The notes under the pieces were generated by a model. That model searched no databases, was not told the origin of the DNA, and saw only the letters and a program-made list of their open reading frames with translations. Positions 1 to 6,451 of a stretch of 10,039 nt of DNA are shown here, one piece after another. Made by a program: the position numbers and the translations under genes. How positions within the stretch are numbered: position 1 is the stretch's first letter; each line of letters opens with the position of its first letter. Source of the stretch: Deltaproteobacteria bacterium (lineage in GTDB: Bacteria; Desulfobacterota; Anaeroferrophillalia; Anaeroferrophillales; Tharpellaceae); assembly GCA_030633185.1 (NCBI GenBank), contig DAOVTG010000080.1:1-10039 (forward strand), written 5' to 3'.

Positions 1-1
1 C

Positions 2-1801
2 CGCCACCTGCTCAATGAATCCGAAGGGTTGGCCTTCCTGAAAAACAAGTGGGTTGCGGTTGATCCGGATAAATTAAGAGAGACGCTTGCGGCCTACGAG
101 AAAGCCCGGGAGCTGAGTGACGAAGAGGGCCTGACCCTGCTCGAGGCGATGCGGCTCTCGATCAACCCGCAAAAGCTGCTCGGCACAGAAACGAACGAAC
201 TCCTTTCCGGTATTTCGAACGGCGCTTGGCTGCAGACAGTTATGCAAAGGTTAACCCAACCGCAAACCCTCGACCCAATCAAGACCGATAAAAAATTTAA
301 AGCCAAACTCCGCGCCTATCAGCAGGATGGCCTGAACTGGCTCTTCTACCTGCATAAATTGAAGTTCGGCGCCTGTCTGGCCGATGACATGGGGCTGGGA
401 AAGACCTTGCAGGTGCTGGCCTTTCTCAACGCCTTGAAAAAAGAGCGCCGGAAAAATAAAAACTTGGAAAGTAAAAACCTGAAAAAAGAGGGCTTAAAAA
501 GAGAAAAAAAGAACGCCCCAAAGATCGTTGACTCCTCTAGAGCTTCGCTCCTGGTTATCCCCGCCTCCCTGCTGGCAAACTGGAGCAATGAAATAGATAC
601 CTTCTATCCAGACCTGATCTATTTTACCGCCCACCCTGACCTCCATAAACCGGGCAAGATGCCGGAACTGAGCTCGGAAAAACTTGATGAACTTGACCTG
701 GTCATCACAACTTACGCCTTGGTTCAGAGGTATCAATGGCTGCAAGATTATTCTTGGGATTACGTGATTTTAGATGAAGCCCAAGCCATAAAAAATCCCG
801 GCACCAAACAGACCCGAGCCGTAAAAAAACTGACCGCCGAAAACCGCATTATCATGACCGGCACGCCGGTTGAAAACCGGCTCTCCGACCTCTGGAGCCT
901 TTTTGATTTTATCAACCCGGGTCTCTTAGGTAACATTAAAGAGTTTGGCCGCTTCAGCAAAAACTTAAGCCGGAACCCGGACGGTTATGCCGGACTCCGG
1001 AAAATGGTCAGCCCCTTTATCCTCAGGCGTTTAAAAGCCGACAAATCGATCATTGCCGACCTGCCCGACAAGGTGGAGGTCAAAACCTGGGCCGCAATGA
1101 GCAAAAAGCAGACGATTCTCTATCACGAAGTCTTAAAAGGGGTCAGCTATGCGATTGAACATGCGGATGGAATCCAAAGAAGAGGCATCATTTTAGCTGC
1201 CCTGATGAAGTTCAAACAACTCTGTAACCATCCGGCTCAATATCTGGGTTCGGATATATTCACCGAAAAAGAGAGCGGCAAATTTCTCCGATTACGCGAA
1301 ATCTGCGAAACCATCTATGAAAAACGAGAAAGAGTTCTGGTCTTTACCCAATTTAAAGAGATGACCGAACCTTTATCCCAATTTCTGGCAACAATCTTTA
1401 AGCGAGACGGCCTGATTCTGCACGGCAGTGTTCCGGTAGGCAAAAGAAAAGAACTTATCGAAAAATTTCAAGGGCGCGAATATGTCCCGTTTTTTGTCTT
1501 ATCTCTGAAAGCCGGGGGCGTCGGTCTTAACCTGACCGCAGCCAACCATGTGATTCATTTTGATCGTTGGTGGAATCCGGCGGTCGAAAACCAGGCCACG
1601 GATCGGGCTTTTCGAATCGGTCAGAAAAAAAATGTCATGGTGCATAAATTTCTGACCAAAGGCACAATTGAAGAAAAAATTGACGCGATGCTGACCCAAA
1701 AAGAGAAGTTATCCAATGACGTTGTCGCAGCTTCCGGTGAAAACTGGATAACCGAGATGAACAACAATGAATTACTTGAAATGTTTACATTAAAGGTATA
1801 A
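2..1801 (+). CDS. SNF2-family DEAD/DEAH-box helicase, 5'-truncated by window edge
   Basis: This is an ATP-dependent DNA translocase of the Swi2/Snf2 superfamily 2 group. The reading frame is open from base 2 with no convincing start, so the N-terminus lies outside the window. A TTG at 29 is internal. Counting from that TTG, motif I is DDMGLGKT (119-126), Ia is LLVIPASLLANW (174-185), motif II is DEAQ (249-252), motif III is MTGTP (276-280), the FILRR block is at 330-334, motif IV starts at VLVFTQF (436-442), motif V is SLKAGGVGLNLT (492-503), and motif VI is QATDRAFRIGQ (522-532). All catalytic motifs are intact. About 90 residues before the helicase core match the helicase-associated region common in bacterial SNF2 proteins. 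A lysine/glutamate-rich insert (about 136-170) separates motifs I and Ia. The gene lies 22 bp before a SWIM-domain gene, a recurrent bacterial pairing, which points to a joint role in DNA metabolism. The exact role is unknown. Confidence 0.95.
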   Translation, partial: RHLLNESEGLAFLKNKWVAVDPDKLRETLAAYEKARELSDEEGLTLLEAMRLSINPQKLLGTETNELLSGISNGAWLQTVMQRLTQPQTLDPIKTDKKFKAKLRAYQQDGLNWLFYLHKLKFGACLADDMGLGKTLQVLAFLNALKKERRKNKNLESKNLKKEGLKREKKNAPKIVDSSRASLLVIPASLLANWSNEIDTFYPDLIYFTAHPDLHKPGKMPELSSEKLDELDLVITTYALVQRYQWLQDYSWDYVILDEAQAIKNPGTKQTRAVKKLTAENRIIMTGTPVENRLSDLWSLFDFINPGLLGNIKEFGRFSKNLSRNPDGYAGLRKMVSPFILRRLKADKSIIADLPDKVEVKTWAAMSKKQTILYHEVLKGVSYAIEHADGIQRRGIILAALMKFKQLCNHPAQYLGSDIFTEKESGKFLRLREICETIYEKRERVLVFTQFKEMTEPLSQFLATIFKRDGLILHGSVPVGKRKELIEKFQGREYVPFFVLSLKAGGVGLNLTAANHVIHFDRWWNPAVENQATDRAFRIGQKKNVMVHKFLTKGTIEEKIDAMLTQKEKLSNDVVAASGENWITEMNNNELLEMFTLKV

Positions 1802-1823
1802 TCTTACCAGGTGAGAGATAAAT

Positions 1824-2792
1824 ATGAGCGGTTGGGGATATCCACGATATGTTTCAGTGGCTGAAAAAAAGGCCAAAGCTGCAAAAAAGTTAAAACAGCT
1901 CAAGAAAAAAAATCCAGACATTAAACCCGTCGTCATTGACGGCAATACCCTGGCCCGAACCTGGTGGGGAAAATCATGGAACAAAAACCTTGAACGTTAC
2001 GCCGATTTCAGCAATCGGATCAGCCGAGGCCGGAGTTATGTCCGCCACGGTGCCGTTCTCGACCTCAAAATAGACTCGGGGAAAGTGACGGCCCGGGTTC
2101 AAGGCTCAACCGCCAAACCCTATAAAGTTGAGATAACCATTAAGGCCATCAGTAAGGCTCACTGGGCTTCAATAAAAAAGCAGTGCCAAGGAGAATTGAA
2201 ATCATTGCAAGATCTGATGGCCGGGAAATTCCCCAAGGCCCTGGCCGAGATCTTTTTCGCTGAAGGGGAAGGCTTATTTCCAACTCCGAAAGAGATCAGC
2301 TTCAACTGCAGTTGTCCCGATTGGGCCTCCATGTGCAAACATGTCGCCTCAGCCCTCTATGGCGTTGGCGCCAGGTTTGACGAAGACCCCTCCCTTTTCT
2401 TCAAACTGCGCGGTGCCGACACTAAAAATCTTATTGCCCGAGCTCTAAAAGATAAAACCGATGAACTCCTCAAAAAAACCAAAAGGAGGAGCGCCAAAGT
2501 AATTGATGGTGCCGACCTGTCAGATATGTTTGGTATCGAAATGGACAACCAACCGAACTTCAGCAAAAACCACGCGCCGGTGATTAAAGGCAAACAAAAG
2601 AGTCCTAAAACCCAAAAAACCGCGACCGGTCTGGTTGCGGAGTTGATTATTAGCAATAAAAACGGCCTCACTATAGAGAAATTAGTTGAAAAAACCGGTT
2701 ATACAAAAATCAAACTCTACGGTATCGTGCATCGGTTAAAACAACAGGGCAAAATTAAGAATGAGAAACATGGGGTTTACATAAAACCTTGA
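1824..2792 (+). CDS. SWIM zinc-finger protein, probable partner of the SNF2 helicase
   Basis: The 322-residue protein carries a SWIM-type zinc-binding motif, C162-x-C164-x6-C171-x-H173, in the context NCSCPDWASMCKHVASALYG. The N-terminus (about 10-33) is very rich in Lys and Ala, followed by a conserved-looking TWWGKSWNKNLERY stretch (46-59). Residues 210-265 are basic and probably disordered. The last 55 residues (LTIEKLVEKTGY then LYGIVHRLKQQGKI) resemble a winged helix-turn-helix. The ATG at 1824 has the Shine-Dalgarno-like AGGTGAG at 1809-1815, eight bases upstream. SWIM domains bind DNA or protein and are often encoded next to SNF2 helicases in bacteria. That the two form a complex is inferred from the 22-bp spacing. 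No enzymatic motif is visible. Confidence 0.9.
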   Translation: MSGWGYPRYVSVAEKKAKAAKKLKQLKKKNPDIKPVVIDGNTLARTWWGKSWNKNLERYADFSNRISRGRSYVRHGAVLDLKIDSGKVTARVQGSTAKPYKVEITIKAISKAHWASIKKQCQGELKSLQDLMAGKFPKALAEIFFAEGEGLFPTPKEISFNCSCPDWASMCKHVASALYGVGARFDEDPSLFFKLRGADTKNLIARALKDKTDELLKKTKRRSAKVIDGADLSDMFGIEMDNQPNFSKNHAPVIKGKQKSPKTQKTATGLVAELIISNKNGLTIEKLVEKTGYTKIKLYGIVHRLKQQGKIKNEKHGVYIKP

Positions 2793-2813
2793 CCGGAAAT
2801 ACCGCTGATGTCA

Positions 2814-2826
2814 CCAATATCATTGG
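2814..2826. repeat. Short inverted repeat between the SWIM gene and the selenoprotein gene
   Basis: CCAAT and ATTGG form perfect 5-base arms around a 3-base centre. There is no U-rich tail on either strand, so it is not an intrinsic terminator. It lies just upstream of a TATAAT sequence, so an operator-like role is possible but unsupported. Confidence 0.25.
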
Positions 2827-2837
2827 CACAAAGCGCA

Positions 2838-2843
2838 TATAAT
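2838..2843 (+). promoter_or_regulatory. Candidate -10 element for the selenoprotein/dehydratase operon
   Basis: A perfect TATAAT lies 22 bases before the ATG at 2866 in the 73-bp gap after the SWIM gene. No good -35 hexamer is found at 16-18 bases, so this is either an activator-dependent promoter or a chance match. No intrinsic terminator separates it from the SWIM gene, so read-through from upstream is also possible. Confidence 0.25.
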
Positions 2844-2865
2844 TAGAATTTAAGGAGACTGTAAG

Positions 2866-3207
2866 ATGATAATTGATTGGGCGTATCTGCGCAAAGGTTG
2901 AACCTCTTGTAAAAAAGCCCAGGAGTTCCTGGGAAACCACAATCATGAGATTTCAGAAACCGTTGATGCCCGCAAAGAAAAAATTGACGCTGAAAAAGCC
3001 TGGGGAATCCTCTCTCAAGCATCTGGCATAACTGTAGCCAAAGGGAAAAAAGAGCTCCATTTTATCCCTTCCGACAAAAATAGTGCCGATATTCTTAAAG
3101 CCGCCATGGGCCCCAGCGGTAACCTCCGCGCGCCGACCTTAAAAATCAGCAATCGATTTTTGGTCGGTTTCAATATCGAATTATACCAATCTTTTCTTAA
3201 ATTATGA
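2866..3207 (+). CDS. ArsC-like thioredoxin-fold selenoprotein (UGA at codon 12 read as Sec)
   Basis: From ATG 2866 the frame is open to TGA 3205-3207 except for one TGA at 2899-2901. Reading it as selenocysteine gives a 113-residue protein. Its start, MIIDWAYLRKGUTSCKKAQ, puts Sec12 in a U-x-x-C redox motif with Cys15. Further features typical of an ArsC/Spx-like thioredoxin fold are a helix after the motif, MGPSGN (86-91) and the cis-proline strand LRAPTLKI (92-99) followed by FLVGFN. This matches my recollection of the group annotated as ArsC family (seleno)protein in anaerobic bacteria. A strong Shine-Dalgarno TAAGGAG (2851-2857) lies eight bases before the ATG. A bacterial SECIS-like hairpin follows the UGA. 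The stop overlaps the next gene's ATG as ATGA, indicating translational coupling. The role is probably thiol/selenol redox chemistry; arsenate reduction is not implied. A nonsense-mutated pseudogene is unlikely because coding similarity is intact on both sides of the TGA. Confidence 0.88.
2918..2933 (+). promoter_or_regulatory. Bacterial SECIS-like hairpin for selenocysteine insertion
   Basis: CCCAGG (2918-2923) and CCTGGG (2928-2933) form a perfect 6-bp GC-rich stem around the tetraloop AGTT. The loop begins 22 bases after the UGA at 2899-2901. Known bacterial SECIS elements sit inside the coding region at about this distance and have a G near the 5' side of the apical loop followed by U, as here. 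It overlaps codons 18-23 of the selenoprotein gene. The SelB-binding role is inferred from position and shape. Confidence 0.75.
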
Positions 3208-4286
3208 ACATGACAATTCCACCACGGAAAGAAGTTATTACGGATATCAAGAATCATGGCGGATTAGTCGCGGCCGTGCTGCCGATCCACTATTCTCGTG
3301 CCCTATTGCGGGCTTTTTCTATTTATCCGGTTGAAGTTTGGGGGCCGCCAAAAGTAGATGTGAGCCTTGGCGGGGCGCATCTGCAGGCCTATATTTGTTC
3401 CATTGTTCACAATGGCCTTTCATTTTTAAAAATGGGTGGGCTGAATATAGCTGACCTGATCCTGATTCCGCATACCTGTGATTCACTTCAGGGCCTGACC
3501 TCTGTTCTCATTGATTTGATCCAGCCGGAACAGGTAATCATCCCTCTCTATCTGCCTCGAGGACAACGCGAGGAGGATGTGGCTTTTCTGGTTGATGAAT
3601 TTCGCTCTCTGTATACTCGCTTTTCTGATCTTACCGGAAAACACCCGACCAGTAAAGATTTACTGACTGCGATTAAACGGGAAGAGATGAGCGACCTGCT
3701 CTTGACCAAGTTATACAAAAACAGGCAACAGGTGGGCTTGAGCAACATAGATTTTTATCGATTGGTGCGTTCGCGGGAATATCTGCCAGCCGAGCATTTT
3801 TCCACTCTGGCCGAGAAAACCCTGCAAGCCGCCACAGAACCGCGACCAGGCATTCCCATAATCCTTTCCGGCATTCTTCCCGAGCCCATGGAAGTATTGA
3901 CTATGATCGACAAAATGAGCGGACTGATAGTTGCCGATGATTTAGCCTGCTGCGGCCGACGGCTCTACGCGCCGGGAACCAGCCCGGATCCTTTCCGGCG
4001 CATGGCCGAACGAATCGTCTATGCCCCACCCGACCCCACCCGAGGCAATTCAATAGAAGAACGGCTTAAATATCTGACCGAGATGGCGCAAAACAGCGGG
4101 GCCCAAGGAGTTATTTTCTACGAGGTTAAATTCTGTGAACCTGAGCTCTTTGACCTACCCAGCCTGCGGGCCGGTCTCAAAGAACAGGGGCTGGCCTCGA
4201 TTATCATCGAAGTCGACATCAATAATTCCCTGCCTCGTCAGGTGGCTACCCGGATTGGTGCATTTTTAGAGATGCTGGATAGTTAA
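3204..4286 (+). CDS. 2-hydroxyacyl-CoA dehydratase / benzoyl-CoA reductase family subunit (BcrC/HgdB-like)
   Basis: This 360-residue protein belongs to the iron-sulfur subunit family that includes HgdB, FldC and BcrC. Likely [4Fe-4S] ligands are C65 (YICSIVHNG), C92 (PHTCDSLQG) and C311 (YEVKFCEPELFDLP), the last in the family's characteristic C-terminal block. Residues DDLACCGRR (245-253) match the conserved DD-L-x-G-R region but carry an unusual adjacent cysteine pair, C249-C250. The length is close to the smaller subunit of class I benzoyl-CoA reductase. The start ATG overlaps the selenoprotein stop (ATGA), and no Shine-Dalgarno is seen, so translation is probably coupled. A second ATG lies at 3210. 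The partner is encoded 27 bp downstream. The protein should form a heterodimer that receives an electron from the ATPase activator. The substrate is unknown; dehydratase and reductase paralogues look alike at this level. Confidence 0.88.
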   Translation: MNMTIPPRKEVITDIKNHGGLVAAVLPIHYSRALLRAFSIYPVEVWGPPKVDVSLGGAHLQAYICSIVHNGLSFLKMGGLNIADLILIPHTCDSLQGLTSVLIDLIQPEQVIIPLYLPRGQREEDVAFLVDEFRSLYTRFSDLTGKHPTSKDLLTAIKREEMSDLLLTKLYKNRQQVGLSNIDFYRLVRSREYLPAEHFSTLAEKTLQAATEPRPGIPIILSGILPEPMEVLTMIDKMSGLIVADDLACCGRRLYAPGTSPDPFRRMAERIVYAPPDPTRGNSIEERLKYLTEMAQNSGAQGVIFYEVKFCEPELFDLPSLRAGLKEQGLASIIIEVDINNSLPRQVATRIGAFLEMLDS

Positions 4287-4313
4287 AAATACAAATTCAG
4301 GAGATTTACAGCT

Positions 4314-5639
4314 GTGGGAGTGACTGACTCGTTAAAATATTACTGGAATGTAAAAGTTGTGGGAGAGCCTTTTTTACAATGGCAACGCTGGCAGGCGGAA
4401 CGTCATCCCAAGACCCCTTCACGCTGGCGCACCGATATTTTGTCCCCGCCTTTGCGGATTGGAGCTAAAACCAAGGAACTTATCTCACGTCACTATCTCG
4501 AAGGACGCTATGCCAACGGCCATCGCCCCGTCGCCTGGGTAACCTCCGGCGGGCCCGTTGAAATCTTGCAGGCACTTGGATTTTATGTTCTTTATCCTGA
4601 AAATCACGGAGCTCTTTGCGGCGTTAGAAAGGCCGTCGTCGAAATTTCCGGCGAAGCTGAAAATGCCGGATATTCAACTGATATCTGTTCTTACGCCCGA
4701 ACCGATATAGGCTCCATGCTCTCCGGCAAAACCCCGGTAGGTCGTCTGCCCAAACCGGATTTACTACTGGCATGCACCAATATCTGCCAGACCGTACTCC
4801 ACTGGTATCGGGTTTTGGCTAAACATTTTAAAGTACCGCTGATTTTAATCGATACCCCCTTTGTTTACTCGGAAGCCTCCGATCACGCCCTTGAATATGT
4901 AAAAAAACAGTTGGAAAACTCGATTCCCATTTCTGAACAAGTAGCCGGACAAACCCTTGATTACCGCCGTTTAAAAGAGATAATTCAACTGAGCAAGGAT
5001 GCCGCTGAACTATGGCTGGAAATCATCGGTCGTGGCCGACACCATCCGGCCCCGATCTCAGTTTTTGATCAATTCATCCACATGGCACCGATCGTTGAGA
5101 TGCGAGGGAAAAAAGAGACAGTTGACTTTTACGCTGCACTACTTAAAGAACTGGACGAGAATATCGACAAAGGCATTGGCGCCGTGCGCAACGAGCGTAA
5201 GCGATTATTATGGGATAACCTGCCCATCTGGTACCGCCTGCGCTACTTCGCCGAATATCTGGCTGAACACGGCATTTCTGTGGTGGCCTCAACCTACACC
5301 AATGCCTGGGGAGAGTTGGCGCCATTAATGAATAAAGAAAAACCGCTGGAATCGATGGCCAAAACCTACACCTATCCGATTCTCAACCAGGGGACAAAAT
5401 ACAAACTCGATACGATGAAACGGATGGTGGAGGAGTTCGAACTGGATGGTGTCATCTTACATTCGGATCGATCCTGCAAGCCCTACTCTATCGGCCAGAT
5501 TGATCAACGCAATAAACTTATTCAGGAGTATGGGATTCCGGCACTGTTATTAGAAGCCGATCACGACGATCCCCGGGCTTACGCCGAGGAGCAAGTGGCC
5601 TCGCGCCTGGCTTCGTTTGTCGAAATGTTGGATAATTAA
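4314..5639 (+). CDS. 2-hydroxyacyl-CoA dehydratase / benzoyl-CoA reductase family subunit (BcrB/HgdA-like)
   Basis: The larger, 441-residue iron-sulfur subunit shows the conserved blocks VTSGGPVEILQALG (77-90), PENHGALCG (95-103), DICSYARTDIG (123-133), ACTNICQTV (153-161) and a C-terminal HSDRSCKPYSIGQ (383-395). Candidate [4Fe-4S] ligands are C125, C154 or C158, and C388; C102 is an additional cysteine. Length and motifs resemble BcrB of class I benzoyl-CoA reductases and the matching dehydratase subunits. The start is GTG 4314, ten bases after AGGAG (4299-4303). A second in-frame GTG at 4320 is spaced worse. It ends LASFVEMLDN, and the preceding subunit ends GAFLEMLDS, which fits their common ancestry. 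It lies between the smaller subunit and the activator gene, giving a complete two-component system. The substrate cannot be deduced, as no CoA ligase, CoA transferase or hydratase gene is in view. Confidence 0.9.
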   Translation: MGVTDSLKYYWNVKVVGEPFLQWQRWQAERHPKTPSRWRTDILSPPLRIGAKTKELISRHYLEGRYANGHRPVAWVTSGGPVEILQALGFYVLYPENHGALCGVRKAVVEISGEAENAGYSTDICSYARTDIGSMLSGKTPVGRLPKPDLLLACTNICQTVLHWYRVLAKHFKVPLILIDTPFVYSEASDHALEYVKKQLENSIPISEQVAGQTLDYRRLKEIIQLSKDAAELWLEIIGRGRHHPAPISVFDQFIHMAPIVEMRGKKETVDFYAALLKELDENIDKGIGAVRNERKRLLWDNLPIWYRLRYFAEYLAEHGISVVASTYTNAWGELAPLMNKEKPLESMAKTYTYPILNQGTKYKLDTMKRMVEEFELDGVILHSDRSCKPYSIGQIDQRNKLIQEYGIPALLLEADHDDPRAYAEEQVASRLASFVEMLDN

Positions 5640-5662
5640 AACTTATTTTGGAGACCTGTTTA

Positions 5663-6442
5663 ATGAAAATTGCGGCATTGGGAATTGATGTGGGTTCGAC
5701 CACGGTTAAAATGGCAGGCGTAAATGCCTCCGGAGAAATGATCTGGAACCATCTGGAACAGGTTGCCCCTCGAGTAGAAAAACAGGTGGATTCTTTTCTG
5801 AACAAGCTCAAAGAAGAGATCAACTCTTTAGCAGGTATCCCACTGGTAGCAACCGGCTACGGCCGCAATCTGGTACACCAAGCGGTTAAAAATGTTACTG
5901 AAATCACTTGTCACGCTAAAGGCGTCTATCATCAATTAGGCCACGGTGGAACGCTGGTCGATATCGGTGGCCAGGACAGTAAGGTTATTGTGATCGGGGC
6001 TCAAGGACAAGTGGTGGATTTTGCCATGAATGACAAGTGCGCGGCGGGTACCGGGCGCTTCCTGGAAAATAGTGCCGCACGAATGCAGGTCTCCATAGAC
6101 GAAATGGGCTCTGTCGCCCTTTCAGCGACCGAAGAAGTGACCATCTCCAGCACTTGTACGGTGTTTGCCGAATCGGAAATTATCTCCATGGTTGCCCACG
6201 GTGTCGCGGTTGAACCCATCCTTATGGGACTCCACCGCTCCTTGATCAAGCGGGTGGTGGCCATGGTTCGCAGTGTCGGCTTGGTGCCGCCATTATTGCT
6301 TTCCGGCGGAGTTGTTAAAAATCCCGCCATTCGTAAAGTAATCGAGGAAGAAACCAAAGAACAAGTTTTCCTGCCTGAACACCCACAACTCATGGGCGCT
6401 TACGGAGCGGCGCTCTTAGCCCTGAAAGTAAAACAAAAATAA
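5663..6442 (+). CDS. ATPase activator of the dehydratase/reductase (acyl-CoA dehydratase activase, HgdC-like)
   Basis: This 259-residue ASKHA-fold ATPase is expected to be a homodimer holding one [4Fe-4S] cluster between subunits and to drive an electron into the partner enzyme on ATP hydrolysis. Visible motifs are GIDVGSTTVK (7-16, phosphate 1), DIGGQDSK (100-107, phosphate 2), CAAGTGRFLE (126-135) with cluster ligand C126, SSTCTVFAESEI (162-173) with ligand C165, LLSGGVVKNP (212-221), and GAYGAAL near the end. The two cysteines correspond to the bridging-cluster ligands of known activators. The start is ATG 5663, with GGAG (5650-5653) nine bases upstream; a TTG at 5648 would add five residues but overlaps the ribosome site. 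Only one activator gene is present, whereas class I benzoyl-CoA reductase uses two (BcrA and BcrD). This favours a dehydratase-type homodimeric activator. Confidence 0.93.
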   Translation: MKIAALGIDVGSTTVKMAGVNASGEMIWNHLEQVAPRVEKQVDSFLNKLKEEINSLAGIPLVATGYGRNLVHQAVKNVTEITCHAKGVYHQLGHGGTLVDIGGQDSKVIVIGAQGQVVDFAMNDKCAAGTGRFLENSAARMQVSIDEMGSVALSATEEVTISSTCTVFAESEIISMVAHGVAVEPILMGLHRSLIKRVVAMVRSVGLVPPLLLSGGVVKNPAIRKVIEEETKEQVFLPEHPQLMGAYGAALLALKVKQK

Positions 6443-6451
6443 TCCCGATTA
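6431..6451 (-). terminator. Weak candidate terminator for serA
   Basis: On the minus strand TAAT and ATTA (within 6440-6451) can pair around CGGG, followed by TTTTTGTTT. The stem is short and AT-only, and it includes the serA stop codon, so termination efficiency would be low. It overlaps the end of the convergent activator gene. Confidence 0.2.

Noticed and set aside
2824..2838. TTGGCAC resembling a sigma-54 -24 element
   Set aside because: The nearest GC for a -12 element is two bases too close to the GG, so the strict spacing is not met.
2899..2901. The in-frame TGA as a nonsense mutation making a pseudogene
   Set aside because: Coding sequence, ribosome site and ATGA coupling are intact, the TGA sits at a redox-active position, and a SECIS-like hairpin follows.
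3015..3257. An 80-residue minus-strand ORF in the apparent gap
   Set aside because: It is antisense to the selenoprotein gene, which accounts for the stretch much better.
6001..6393. A 130-residue minus-strand ORF
   Set aside because: It is antisense to the activator gene, has no recognisable motif and no ribosome site; it is a shadow.
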